Of a stretch of 64,000 bases of DNA, positions 1 through 10,949 are shown piece after piece. Below the pieces are notes generated by a model. It searched no databases. It was given only the letters and a program-made list of their open reading frames with translations, and had not been told where the DNA came from. The stretch is from Fonsecaea monophora (taxonomy: Eukaryota > Ascomycota > Eurotiomycetes > Chaetothyriales > Herpotrichiellaceae), in assembly GCF_001642475.1 (NCBI RefSeq), contig NW_019174044.1, positions 1-64,000 on the forward strand, read 5' to 3'. The position numbers and the translations under genes are program-made. Each line of letters opens with the position of its first letter. Within the stretch, counting starts at the first letter, position 1.

Positions 1-945
1 GGGGGGGACCTTGTCATCTGTTATCTTCGAGTACCGTGTTTTCATCTTTTCATTTTGCAGATAGTCGTGCGTCATTACCTTCACAGCGCAGGGAAAACAT
101 ACCGATAGGCTGGTCTGGAAAATCAAATGTGTTTCTCGCCATGTTAGAGCTCCCTTTCCCCCTGAGAATAGACTTTGAAGAACCTCCTCTTTTGATGCAC
201 ATGGGACCTGCCCATGGCATAAAACTGCAGAGATAGCAAAGGATATAGATAACGATTTGCATGCATTGATGATCAGGGTGGTCTTGAGACTAAGAAGCGT
301 TTGAAACACTTTGTGCTAAGAGGAAACACACGCTAACAAGATATATATCACGTGATAAGTGACGTAATGAGCTAGGCTGAGACTGGATTAGCCCATTTCG
401 TTCCGCCAAGCAATTAGAGATTCAGAAAATGCCATCCGTTAATGATCTAGATACATACAATCAGATACCCAGCAACTGGCTGCTGACTTCCCGTTGATCC
501 AATAGCAATGGCGGACAATGAGTTGCATTCTTTTCCCCTTCAGCCACGCTGACCCCGTCCTTTCCCCCGCTACTCTCCGCCTCTATCTTTGTCTCTTATG
601 CTGACGGTCTCGTGCTCGATCATCTCGAAACAATGCTCGAACCTCGCATCCGTCCATCACTCCCTTCTTCCACTTTCGTCACAGAAAATCAGAAAAGACC
701 GTCTTGATCTTGGGATATGTCAGCCTTCTGTCAGATTCGTCAAGTTCGAGAATCTGCTCGGCGATCATGACAAAGCGAATGGGACGACATTCTCATCATG
801 TTCGCCATCGGCGAGAGATATCGCTGCGCACAACGATTCCCGTCAGGTTGGAATCAAGAGTCTGGCCCTGAACCAAGATGGTCATCAGAGATGCTTCCGA
901 TCCCAATCTGGTCTCCATGGGGTTTTCGATAAAGGACTTGATTTG
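1..945. other. Gene-free flank
   Basis: No convincing coding region is seen. Short open frames occur on both strands but lack recognisable protein character or splice support. The right part should hold the 3' untranslated region of the minus-strand gene that ends at 946. Confidence 0.4.
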
Positions 946-2194
946 TCAATCATCCTGCACATTCTCGCCCAATTGTTGCTGTAGGCGCAAATGGACGTCG
1001 TCTTCAGCGCAGTTCTTGACCCGGTTAAACTTGCCTTCATGAACCACCTCTTCCTGTCCGCCCCAAACATACACGTAAGAGCACTTGAGACACGGACGAC
1101 ATCGAGTGAACGTCCTCATCCGACCATCAAAGCAAAGATGATACGCTCTCAGCTCCTCGTCGTGTTTGAATGGTACAATGCTTCCCTCTTCCATAAGTTC
1201 CTTCATTCTTCCCGTGTCGCCCTTGGCATTGCCCCAGGCTTTTTGAAATTGTGCGATCCTCTCGCGCAATTTATCACCGTCGTTCGGAAGTCGCCCGAGC
1301 CGCATTTCGCAGAAGGTAGAGTCGACGAGACTAAACGGCCACCATCGCGCTTTGCACTCCCCCCATATGACTTGCTCACTACTAATACATACCGCGAAGA
1401 TGGCAGGAAGACCTGTACCCGCCCGGTCGGGTATTTCATCGCACGGTCCCAGCACCAAGCGTTGAAGTATTTCGCTTTCAACTTCACCTATACAATTTCA
1501 AGTCAGTAAATGGTTGAAACTGACAGCACTATCAGCTTTTACCAAGAGTGTTTGGAGCTGACTCTAGTGACTGGAGCTCCATGTCAAGAATCAGCACTAT
1601 CGCCGAGACGGTCGCAAGATCCCATGCTGGTCTTTCCAGAGCGAATTCCTGTTCCACCTCGAGGATCTTCTTCTTCAATTCTTCCAATTTATCCTCCAAG
1701 GCCTCTAGTCTGGCTGACGCGGCTCGAAAGTCGATCCATTCAGGTTTTTCCTTCAACTGACCAACCCAGAAGCTGAAGCCATGGTGGACAAAGTCGAGAT
1801 GGTTCAAGAGGAGACGGAATGACTCAGATTGGGCTTTTTGAGGCTGTTTCTTGGCCTTGATCAGATAATCGGCCATGGCGATGTTGATCGACGTTGCGAT
1901 TTCGGCAGTGTCGAAAAAATGTCCAGGCGTCTGTTTGGGGTTCTCGTCCTTGACCAGTCGTTGTCTGGGCACCTTTTTCTTCTCTTGTGCCTGCGGCTGC
2001 TCGGGCTTCTCTTGCTCGGGCATCCAGATGTCGCTGACGGACAATGTTTTGGTATTATACGTCATGTTATGCCGTCTGTGGTAAGGAATTTGATGTTTCT
2101 TGGATTCGAGGTTGTGGATGAGAGGCAGATTTGTACGAAACTTTTGGTTGGAGATAGCAGCCAGGTACAACACCAGAGGAAGTTTACAGAGCAT
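946..2194 (-). CDS. Orphan coiled-coil protein, two exons
   Basis: I do not recognise this family. Two minus-strand frames join across a 55-base intron (1488-1542) with a GTAAAA donor, an ACTGAC branch-like site and a TATAG acceptor, giving exons 1543-2194 and 946-1487 and a protein of about 397 residues. The middle is a Leu/Glu/Lys-rich heptad-like stretch (EALEDKLEELKKK) that should form a coiled coil. The C-terminal part is compact, with Trp and Cys residues including a CRPCLKC pair that could bind metal or form a disulfide. An in-frame ATG at 2065 would give a protein 44 residues shorter. A pyrimidine-rich TTTTGCAG lies just upstream of the first ATG, so another 5' exon is possible. No signal peptide or clear membrane span is visible. 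Confidence 0.55.
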
Positions 2195-3629
2195 CACAGG
2201 ACTGCAAAAGCAGCTCTCTCAAGGCAATTGCTTGTAATTGCCTTGCCAGAGTTCTTTGATATGTGTTGCATTTACGGACAGAGACAGTGGTTTGCTTTGC
2301 CTGGCGGGGCAATAGCGTTCACTGCTTGTCTATGACTTTGTTGTATTACCTCAGGGGCGCGTCTCAAACGCACAAGGAACTTTCTGACAATCCCAAGTCT
2401 CAGACACTTGCGGTTCGCATTGGAGAGACATACACCAAGCACCCCAACCCTGGTCTTGCTATACCTACTGTCCAGGTTCTGCATATCGCTTTGCGCGATT
2501 GCGAGCCCATGCCTCAGAGAGGGCAGTGGAAGAAGCGAAGGGGAGAGCATTTCAGCTCGCCGCTTTACATGTGTTTCTCGGTCTGGCCTAAACACCGTCG
2601 GCCTAAGAATGGAAAGCTACTAATACTATGTATGAGAGATGAGGCCCCAGCATGAGTCATAGGATGCGCTGTGTGGGAGACGCCAGGGGGTTAGAGAGGG
2701 GTGGTTGTTGACGGCGGTGTGCTGAGGTCGACATTGTCAAGAAGCAGTTGTTGGAAAGTCCTTTGTTTATTGTCTGATTACTGTCGACGGGTCGCAGAGC
2801 GTACCACTCCAACTAACCCACCCCATGGACCTGGACACAAAGCGAAACACCTCTTCATTGTTCACCGAAGACCATTCGCCCCTTTTCCACAGTCAAGGCG
2901 CTTCATATGCAGGCGATTCCTTGTCCCCAAGCACAACGATAGTATAAACAGTTTGCGGCATTGCCTCTAATCTGTGATTGTGTCTCGGTGTGTCTTTGTC
3001 AAACTTTGAAACCACCACCGCTCTCCTCCCATGTCTTTCCGTACGTTTCTCTAAAAAACAAACGGCCTTTGTTTCTACCCCCACCCTTCCCCATTTTTTT
3101 GGTTTCTACCACATCTATACACAGAGAACTGCTAAGAGATGAGTTATCCGGCTCACAGGAAGCAAATTAATAGTGGGCAGGAACTTCAAAACTACCAGTC
3201 AATAGGTCTTTGTCGTGTTTCTGTTTATCCCAAGACGGAGTGCTGAGTATTTTTCTTACGAGGTGTTGAGGATATCGCTGGCAAACCGTTGAGAAGGACT
3301 ACCTTGGTCAGGCATGTAGTCACACGAGGCTGTGACATGGTGGAGCCACTCACATCTAAGTCCACTTTTTAAACCTTCTTTGGCGATAAAAACTACATAC
3401 GGCTTCGATACACGGTTTCGCTTCGCTAGATAGCCATACAGGAAAAACAGCCTCTAACGAATCGAGAGGATATTTTTACTTTTGGCCTCGAGGTCTCTGG
3501 TAGTCTCAAAAGAAAGTCTATCTGAACGTCTTTTGTCTCTATATGATGAATGCTAGATCAAAACGACCCACGCTCGCTTCCCTATATGCTTTGTTTTTGC
3601 CCCTGGACAAAAAGAAATGATGCTCGAGG
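2195..3629. other. Intergenic, no gene seen
   Basis: This lies between the start of the minus-strand orphan and the 3' end of the MFS gene. It should hold the promoter of the former and the 3' untranslated region of the latter. An undetected 5' exon of the orphan cannot be excluded near 2200-2600. A run of T occurs near 3090-3100. Confidence 0.35.
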
Positions 3630-5237
3630 TCACAGTTTGACCGGGTATTTCTTCCGAATCGTCTCGCCGTAGCGAAAGAAGAACCAACTCATCGGCGCCA
3701 GAGCGAGCGCGATGAATGCAAGCAGAGAATTGCCCCAGCCCAGGCCCAGAGCCGCGTACATTTCGGGCCCCGCCAGGGGGAGGAAGGCGCCCATTAAACT
3801 TCTCAAGACGGTGTTGGCGGCGATGGCCGAGGCGGCGTGAATGTGGTATGCATCGACGAGATATGTCTGCATCGGCATAAAGGTCGCGAGCAAACCGAAT
3901 CCGACAAAAGACGTGCCAATGATGGGCATAATCCAATGGACCGCCTTGTCCGCGGACCATCCGTACCAGAACAAGCCAATGGGAATGAGAAGACTGCCAG
4001 GGATGAGTGGTGGCAGCCTGTATTCGGGTTTCATTTCCCCCTTGGCCGACAACTTCTTAACGACCTTGTCTGACAGCGTCCCGAAAATGACCAGCCCAAT
4101 CATGGAACCGATGCCAATTCCGAGAAAGCTCAGTCCAACCGTGCCTTGGTTAAAGTGGTATTGCCCTTCAAAGACAATGGTGAGCGTGGTGAAGAGAAGA
4201 TATAGGTAGCCGTAGACCACTGCCATGTAGACAGACAGCAAGAGGACGATCGGCGAGAAGAGGAGCATCTTGGTGGGCCGCACAAGAGCACGGACGAAGA
4301 AGACGCGCATGGCGAGACCCTGGTCGAGCTTGGAGCGTAGATTGAGATTGCCCGTCTCCTTGCGGAGTCGTTTCGCCCGCTGCTCCAGGAGCGTGGGTTC
4401 GAAGGTCTCCCGCAGGAAGATGACCGAGACACACAACATGACGCCGCCAGCGATGGTGATGAGCCAAAAGATCCAGCGCCAGCCGGCGGCCTGGCCCAGA
4501 TATCCGCCCGCTACAGGACCAATGACTGGGCCCATGAGCGGTCCCAGGGTGAACAAGGCCATCGCGCCACCTCTCTTCTCTTGGGCAATGAGATCTGCTA
4601 TAGAGCCACCCCCAATGGTGATTGGGCAACTTCCCGCGATTCCTGCCAGAAGACGGAAAACCAACAACGACCCCATTCCGGGTGCCAAAGCACACGCCAT
4701 CGTCCAGATGACGAACGTAAAGTTGCTGACATGGTAGACGAGGAGCCTTCCCCATATTTCGCTGCACGGGGCAATGAATAGAGGACCCAAGGCGTAGCCC
4801 AGGATGTAAATGGAGACAATGAAACTACCGATGGTGTTATTGGATGAGTGGAATTCTTTCATGATCAAGGGTGTGGCTGGGGCGACCATCGACGAGGCCA
4901 GAGGTGTCAGGAAGGTGACAGAAGATATGATGGCCACGTTGGACCATTTCTTCCTGTTCGTCCAGTTGATGGCTTTCTCCGGGTCATTTGGGCCGTCCCA
5001 ATCGACGATATTTGGATCGTGGTCGACGGTGACAGCGGGCGGGCCCTTCTCGTCGGCATCCTGAGTCGGATCGATGACCGGGATGCCGTGTTCAACATCG
5101 GGATCGAGCGGCTGTGGATTTGGTTCTTCTAGGTCCTTTTCCGAGAGGGTGGATGAATGGCTGGGGGTGTTTGCTTCTTCGTCGGCTTCGAGATGCTTGT
5201 CGTGCGAAGCAACCGGATCGGGCGACTTGGCCGCCAT
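3630..5237 (-). CDS. MFS transporter, DHA1 drug:H+ antiporter type
   Basis: A single-exon protein of 535 residues, normal for a fungal DHA1 (12-span) multidrug or small-molecule exporter at the plasma membrane. The first ~95 residues are hydrophilic and acidic, a cytosolic tail, followed by a WTNRKKW stretch just before the first span, as is common in this group. Twelve hydrophobic segments can be read. The TM2-TM3 loop has a motif A-like GPLFIAPCSEIWGR, and TM5 carries the antiporter motif C as GPVIGPVAGGYLG. A charged central loop (RLRKETGNLNLRSK) separates the two six-span halves. The substrate cannot be told from sequence. It is the first of three minus-strand genes, with the gamma-glutamyltransferase and the CoA ligase to its right, and could export a related compound; that link is inference. 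Confidence 0.9.
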   Translation of the reverse strand: MAAKSPDPVASHDKHLEADEEANTPSHSSTLSEKDLEEPNPQPLDPDVEHGIPVIDPTQDADEKGPPAVTVDHDPNIVDWDGPNDPEKAINWTNRKKWSNVAIISSVTFLTPLASSMVAPATPLIMKEFHSSNNTIGSFIVSIYILGYALGPLFIAPCSEIWGRLLVYHVSNFTFVIWTMACALAPGMGSLLVFRLLAGIAGSCPITIGGGSIADLIAQEKRGGAMALFTLGPLMGPVIGPVAGGYLGQAAGWRWIFWLITIAGGVMLCVSVIFLRETFEPTLLEQRAKRLRKETGNLNLRSKLDQGLAMRVFFVRALVRPTKMLLFSPIVLLLSVYMAVVYGYLYLLFTTLTIVFEGQYHFNQGTVGLSFLGIGIGSMIGLVIFGTLSDKVVKKLSAKGEMKPEYRLPPLIPGSLLIPIGLFWYGWSADKAVHWIMPIIGTSFVGFGLLATFMPMQTYLVDAYHIHAASAIAANTVLRSLMGAFLPLAGPEMYAALGLGWGNSLLAFIALALAPMSWFFFRYGETIRKKYPVKL

Positions 5238-6290
5238 GCGATCTGGTAATCCATTTTGCGTCGGTCAGTATACAGAAAACGTCTAAAATGAACAAAGGCG
5301 AAGCATCTGGGAATATTTATCTCGATGGGATGGACTTTTGTTTTCGGAAAAATCTTACATGTTTATCTCAGGTGGTTTACGGGTTTGTGGGGGCGAAGAT
5401 CCCCAGAAACCATCAAGTCAAAACTCGGTTAAAGGGCAGGATCCAGCTTCAAAACAAGAATACAATGGTCCACGGTAGATAACACTCGTACAAAGGAAGA
5501 ACAAGGGGAAAAGTCCAAGGAGAGACAAGCAGATATCGATCTACCACAGGACAGCATCTCCGCGATCTCGGAAATGCCCAGCAAGCTATGTATTTAATGA
5601 GCGGTTCACGCCTCTTTGGACCCCTTATCAAAAAAGGTCGCTGTAGATTCCCCTCCCCACTGTTCGGCAAGGCCAGTATCCGTGTGGAGGAGACGGCGTT
5701 CATAGTCGTGCTTAACTCCGGGTTAGCCATAAACAGCAGCTCTGCTTATATACAGCCGAATTCGTGTATAGGACGAGAAAAATGAATGAGCAATGCCCTG
5801 CGCCTCTGATTGACTACCTTGGAATTTTGGATATCGCTTGTCTCTTGGGTAGAAGACTAAAGAGTCTCGGGTGGGTTGGTGTATCAGGGGCTCGGTGTGC
5901 TCCAGATCGTTATACACGGGGACCAAAGCCACACGACCAAAGCTAATTTGTGCACCGAACACAAAGAAAAGTTATGCCAAATGATTGGTGATGGGGGGCC
6001 TCGGTCTGCAAGACACTACCTACTGGTGCAACTGGCGCAATTTACGGACTACAGACTAGTCAAGTCCTCCGCTTCCCCAAATTGCCTAATACATGGAGAG
6101 TCCGCGGCAATTGCGGCACATTTCTCCACTGCAGCTGAGAGGACGACTCAAGATCGCACAAGATACCTCGCACATTGTGGTGGTATAGCTCTCTATTGAG
6201 TGCGCAGCATTTCTCGATTGCTACACTCGATATATGCGAGCCACGCATTCAATCTATATTCCATTTGAACGACTTGCTCGGCCAACTTGT
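5238..6290. other. Intergenic, MFS promoter side
   Basis: Contains the upstream region of the MFS gene and the 3' flank of the gamma-glutamyltransferase. No additional gene, RNA or repeat is recognised. Confidence 0.4.
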
Positions 6291-8450
6291 TCATATTGCC
6301 AAACCTGCACTATTTTTCTGCCGGGGTTCTGCATATTGTCAGTGATGAAATTCCTGTGCCAGCGTGAAAGAGGGGAGCTTCTGCAGTTAGTGGCGCAAAC
6401 TGTGGGGACACTTACCGCCTGCTGCTTCAAACGTGCCATTGGGTAGACGGCGGATGCTCTAGGTTGGTGTTAGTATGGACAACGGTTGTAGGGGGAACAG
6501 GCCTGTCCTGTGATATGATCTCAGGCGGGTAACTTACTTGAGCTGAGCTCTGGCCGGGTGCAATCTGCAATCATGATCGTGTCAGCCTTATTCGAGGTGA
6601 ACGCCTAGGTGGAAGAACGGGCGCTTCTTCCCGGGCTGGAAGAGTCACTCACAAAGGAAATGTTGTGGCCTCTCGACTTCATGAATGCCACTGTCTCGTT
6701 GTCGTACGCGTACTCAAACGTCACCTGGTTTGGAATGAGTTGATCGTGAAGGCGAGGCTGCGCCAGCGCCTGTGGAGCTGTCATGTTCTGGTCAAGCACG
6801 TGGACCAGACTCTGAATTGTGGCTGTGATGATCCTTGATCCTCCTGCCGCGCCGGTAACATAGTAAAGCGTTCCGTTGCCATACTCAACGATGGTGGGTG
6901 AAATGGATGACAGTGGTCTCTTCCCCGGTCGCACATAGTTGGACGGACTTGGAACATATCCAAAGGCATTCGACGATCCGGGAATGGAAAAGTCGTTCAT
7001 TTCGTTGTTCATGATCACCCCCGTCTCGGGGACCAGAATCTGCGACCCAAACAACAAGTTGATTGTCGTCGTTAGAGAGATGGCCATTCCAGAGGCATCT
7101 GCCGTAACAATATGAGAAGTGCCTGGGGTTTCCAGGGATTCAATCCCAGCTGGATCATACGCCGAGACATTCAACGTGCGAAGGTCTGAAATTTTGCTCC
7201 GAATATCGCGTGCTGTCGCGTCAGACAGCATTTCATCCTGATACGCCGACAGATTGTGCACAAAGGATGGATCACCAAGACTGGTTCTCTCCCCATATCC
7301 AAACCTGATTGCTTCGTCCAATCGGTGCGTGCTCAGATTGACCGTTCCAGCATGAAAGAAATCGGGATACAGTTCTAGGGTCTTGAGCACCGAGAGGGCG
7401 ACCTCTCCCGAACTGGGGGCACTGCAGCTGAATAAACGATATCCTCGATACGTGATGTTGGCGGTTTGCCGAACGGCGACGGTGTAGTTGTGGAGGTCCT
7501 CGAGTGTCATGGTTCCGTTTGCCGCTTGCACCGCTGCAATGGTAGCCTCGGCGATTGGGCCACGGTAAAACGCATCAGGGCCTTGCTGAGCAATAGTTTC
7601 GAGCGTGTCGGCATACCTCTTCCGTGTTATTGTGTCTCCAGCTCCGAGCAAGGTGCCGTTGGGTGCGAAATCGATGGCCCAGTTTGGATCGTCGACGAGG
7701 AAATTGGGCACTGCGGCGGAAGCCATTCCCGATTCCATATAACGCACCAAGTCCTCGCTGACCGTCCAGCCATATCTAGCCGTCTTTATGGCGCCTTGCA
7801 TTACCTGCGTCCAGGGAAGTTTCCCGTAATTTTGATGCAAATGAGCCAGGCCCCTGACTTCTCCTGGAACTCCGCTGTCGACCACCATGAGTCTGAAAGC
7901 ATCTCTCCTGGATCGACAGAAGCACGTACCTCGCCAAACCCCCGAAAATGCTCGCGTTGGTGTTGTTGTTGTACATGTCCTGAAAAGCAGCAGCAGGGGC
8001 TGTTTCTCGAAAATCTATCACTTCGTAGCTCCCGTTTGAACTGCGGACGATCATGAACCCGCCACCACCGATGCCACTATGATACATGCCAATAACTCCG
8101 GTGCAAAAGACAGTGCCAACGAGCTTGGAGATTGTCACCCTGGAGTCTTTCGAGTCGTTGTTAGGGAGCTCACTTACCGCATCTGCAGCATTGCCGCCAT
8201 TTCGGAGCAGATCAATTCCAATCTGGCTGCAAACACTGCTCTCGCTCGCTACAGCGCCCAAGGAGTCTGGCGCATACGGTTGTCGAATGTGAGGTAGGGG
8301 GTTGGCACCAGCCTGCTGTAGCAACGGCGGGACGACCAAAGCCCACGCCAGCTGCAATAGCGACAACATGATGAAGAGGTATCTTGACGCATGTAATGAG
8401 TGTGCAGAGTGCGAAGAAAGGAAAGCTCCGATAGAGAGTGACGAAGCCAT
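6291..8450 (-). CDS. Gamma-glutamyltransferase (glutathione hydrolase)
   Basis: Cleaves the gamma-glutamyl bond of glutathione and its S-conjugates at the cell surface, vacuole or secretory pathway. Six exons are inferred: 8178-8450, 7930-8123, 6653-7874, 6538-6564, 6416-6458 and 6291-6328, giving 598 residues. Every junction restores family sequence: NAADA|LVGTVFC, GGLA|SGVPGE, IAPGQSSAQ and LPNGTFEAAGEPRQ. The N-terminus has a basic start and a hydrophobic segment (YLFIMLSLLQLAWALV), a signal peptide or anchor. The autocatalytic nucleophile is expected at the Thr of GTSH (about residue 408), which separates large and small subunits, and SSISP follows further on. Three very short 3' exons (27, 43 and 38 bases) make this gene easy to mis-annotate. 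The start at 8450 was chosen over an upstream GTG. It lies between an exporter and a CoA ligase on the same strand. Confidence 0.92.
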
Positions 8451-9126
8451 CTTTATTTTTTCTTCTCCTTCTGGCGGGGTCCCAAGTAGGGAAGTCTCGT
8501 ACGTCAATCCAGGAACAGGCAACTGGAACTGTGGATTGCCGGCTTCTGTCCCAGTCTAGGTGATTGCAAGGCACGCGAGCGGCGAGCCCTTGCAAGACCA
8601 AGTTGGTGGTTGCGTGAATGACGCAAGAAACTTCCCGTCTTCCAGTCAATGGGCTCAGTTACTGTTACACTGCATAACCACCTCGAGGGGTCGATCGACA
8701 AGCTCAATAAACTAGTCGGCGAGTGTAACCACTGACCAGTGCTGCCCAAAGACCACCGCGTGCAGTATACGCAAGAGAGAAAAGGGAGAGAGAGAGAGAG
8801 AGATCGGGAAAGGAATGAACTAGAGAACGTGTATCACCAAAAAAATGATTAACCAGGTATTATTATTACTGATTCGTCCACTCCTATCCTCATCTTCTCG
8901 CCCTCTCTCGCCCATTGTCCGGAATAAGGGACCGCCTTCTTGGAAGAGATAAACGAATCAAGATTTTGCCCATGTTACCGACCGCCGATCCGATTCCCGG
9001 CGGATTTACCCGCCCTTATCTGTGGATGGCTCTGTATACGACCTGTACAATACATGCTCCTGTGTGATGATGGTCTATCATTGGTGCTGATGATGATACT
9101 GGGTACAGAGTTCCCATCCCATCTCG
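8451..9126. other. Intergenic, GGT promoter side
   Basis: Upstream region of the gamma-glutamyltransferase and 3' flank of the CoA ligase. Apart from a GA microsatellite near 8790, nothing is recognised. Confidence 0.4.
8786..8803. repeat. (GA)9 microsatellite
   Basis: Nine uninterrupted GA units in the upstream region of the gamma-glutamyltransferase, roughly 340 bases before its start codon. GA/CT tracts are common in fungal promoters; no function can be assigned. Confidence 0.9.
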
Positions 9127-10949
9127 CTACAGCTTGGATAACCTGGCTTCACCTTCACTAGAGCAGAGTCCTGTCTTGTGCGTTGCCAGCTGCTTCCGCA
9201 AGAGTTTGAAGGTCGCGTTTCTCGGCAGGGATGTCACCTCCCAGACGTGTCCCCTCAACTTCTTGTATCCTGCAACCTGCCCATCGACCGTTTGCTGAAT
9301 GTCCTTGAGCGCTTGAATCTTGTCTTCTCGCTCCTTGACGTGTTCTCTGAGCACGACATATGCCGTGGGCAACTCGGTCATCTTAGTCTGATCCCACACT
9401 CCTCCCACCGCAGCATCCAGAACGGCAGGGTGAGAGAGCATGTACGCCTCCAGCTCGGTCGGAGACACCTGGAAGCCATTGTATTTGATCAACTCCTTTG
9501 TCCGGCCCACAACCTGTAGATGGCCTTCCGGGGAAATGGTACACACGTCGCCCCTTCGGGTTACCGTTAGCTTCTGTCCGAACACGACTCAAGGGAGAAT
9601 GTTGAACGTACGTATTGTACCATCCATCTCGATCAAAGGCGGCCTCGTTGGCAGCAGGATTGTCGACATACCCTGCGGTCATATTGGGTCCTTTCAGCCA
9701 CAACTCACCCGGCCCTCCTTCAGGAGCATCTGCGCCGTTTTCAAGACGCAACGATGCTAGAATATTGGGCAACAGCGTGCCACTCTTCCCCAGAGGCATG
9801 GCATCTCTAATCTTCTGCCACGTCACGTACGGAGCGGCCTCTGTCATGCCGTACAGCGCTACTGTCTTCCATTTGCCACGTCTCAGGAACTCTTGATAAT
9901 CATCTTGACTGAGAGGAAGTGGACCGCAAGTCATGTGCCTGATGGTGGAAAAGTCATATCTTGAGACCAGATCAGTGGTTGCTATGGTCAACGCAGTCGT
10001 TGGCGACACCTGTGCCGCCGTGGCTCTCGTCCGTTGGATGGTTTTGGCATACAACTCAATCTCAAAGGATTCCATTATAATGTGCAGCATGCCGGTCCAT
10101 GGTCCAAGGAACAAAGGTATCGTTGCTAGCCCCTCGCTGTCAGTAGAGATCGGATATCGTGCAGAGCTGAGGGCAGGAAGGTGTTCTAATCAGCCCATGG
10201 CAAAACTCACTATTAGCGATATGCACAAATGGCGTATACGATACAATCTTCTCGTCCGGGGACCAATGATCCGGATCGTGTGCCCACATTTGTAAAACGT
10301 TGGCTATGTAATTGTAGTGCGAAAGCCCGACCCCTTTGGGATTGCCCGTAGTGCCTGATGAGAGGTGTATCGATGCCAGCCTCCTCCTAGTATCCAAATA
10401 ATGAGGTACAGACAACTCCTCAGACGCCAGGAGATCTGCATGGAGGTGTCGGAATCCCTTGGTCGGTGCACCGATGGCAGTCAAGACTTCTAGATCCTTC
10501 AATTCAGGGCATTTGTCTTTGGCAAGTTTGATAGCCTCTTTCACCGTTGCCCAAACCTTGGAATATACTATCAAAAATTTCGGCTTGGATACTGTTAGGG
10601 CATGAGCAATCTCGCCCGGCTTCAGCAAATGATTTATGGGGCAAAAGACGCCCCCGAGCCAGAGAACTGCATGGACAGCTTCGATGTACGCAACACTGTT
10701 TGGTAGGACAACGGCCCATCGACTTTGATCACCCGGACTGTACTGTTGTGTCAGGCCTTTGGCAAGTCTTCCAGCATTCGAACGTAGCTGACCTATAGTT
10801 AGGGTGCGATTTTCTACATCGTCCTGCGCGATGACTTGGTCAGAGGGTAGAGGGGGAGATCGAGCGCTGCGATGGAGGAGTTCTGTCAAGCTGAGGTCCT
10901 CGGGCAGGGCAACGTCGCGATCTTTCGATCTGTAAATCTTGGTTGCCAT
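9127..10949 (-). CDS. Peroxisomal acyl/aryl-CoA ligase (4CL-like AMP-forming enzyme)
   Basis: An adenylate-forming enzyme that activates a carboxylic acid with ATP and transfers it to CoA. Three exons (10211-10949, 9612-10125, 9127-9553) give 559 residues, typical for the 4-coumarate/phenylacetate-CoA ligase-like group. The introns (10126-10210 and 9554-9611) restore HIAN|TTIPLF and YNT|GDVCTISPEG. The P-loop reads SSGTTGNPKG, the YGMTEAAP motif is present, the adenylate-binding Asp lies in TGD, the hinge region reads GRTKELIKYNG, and the catalytic Lys sits in NATFKLLRK. The last three residues are SKL, a canonical PTS1 peroxisomal signal, preceded by ARL. The substrate is not predictable; medium-chain or aromatic acids are likely from the family. 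It is the rightmost of three minus-strand genes with the GGT and the MFS exporter. Confidence 0.92.

Noticed and set aside
1829..2335. A plus-strand protein of 168 residues
   Set aside because: It overlaps the better-supported minus-strand gene in antisense, has no splice partners and no recognisable domain.
4168..4767. A minus-strand protein of 199 residues inside the MFS gene
   Set aside because: It is a shifted frame of the transporter; the transporter frame has all family motifs.
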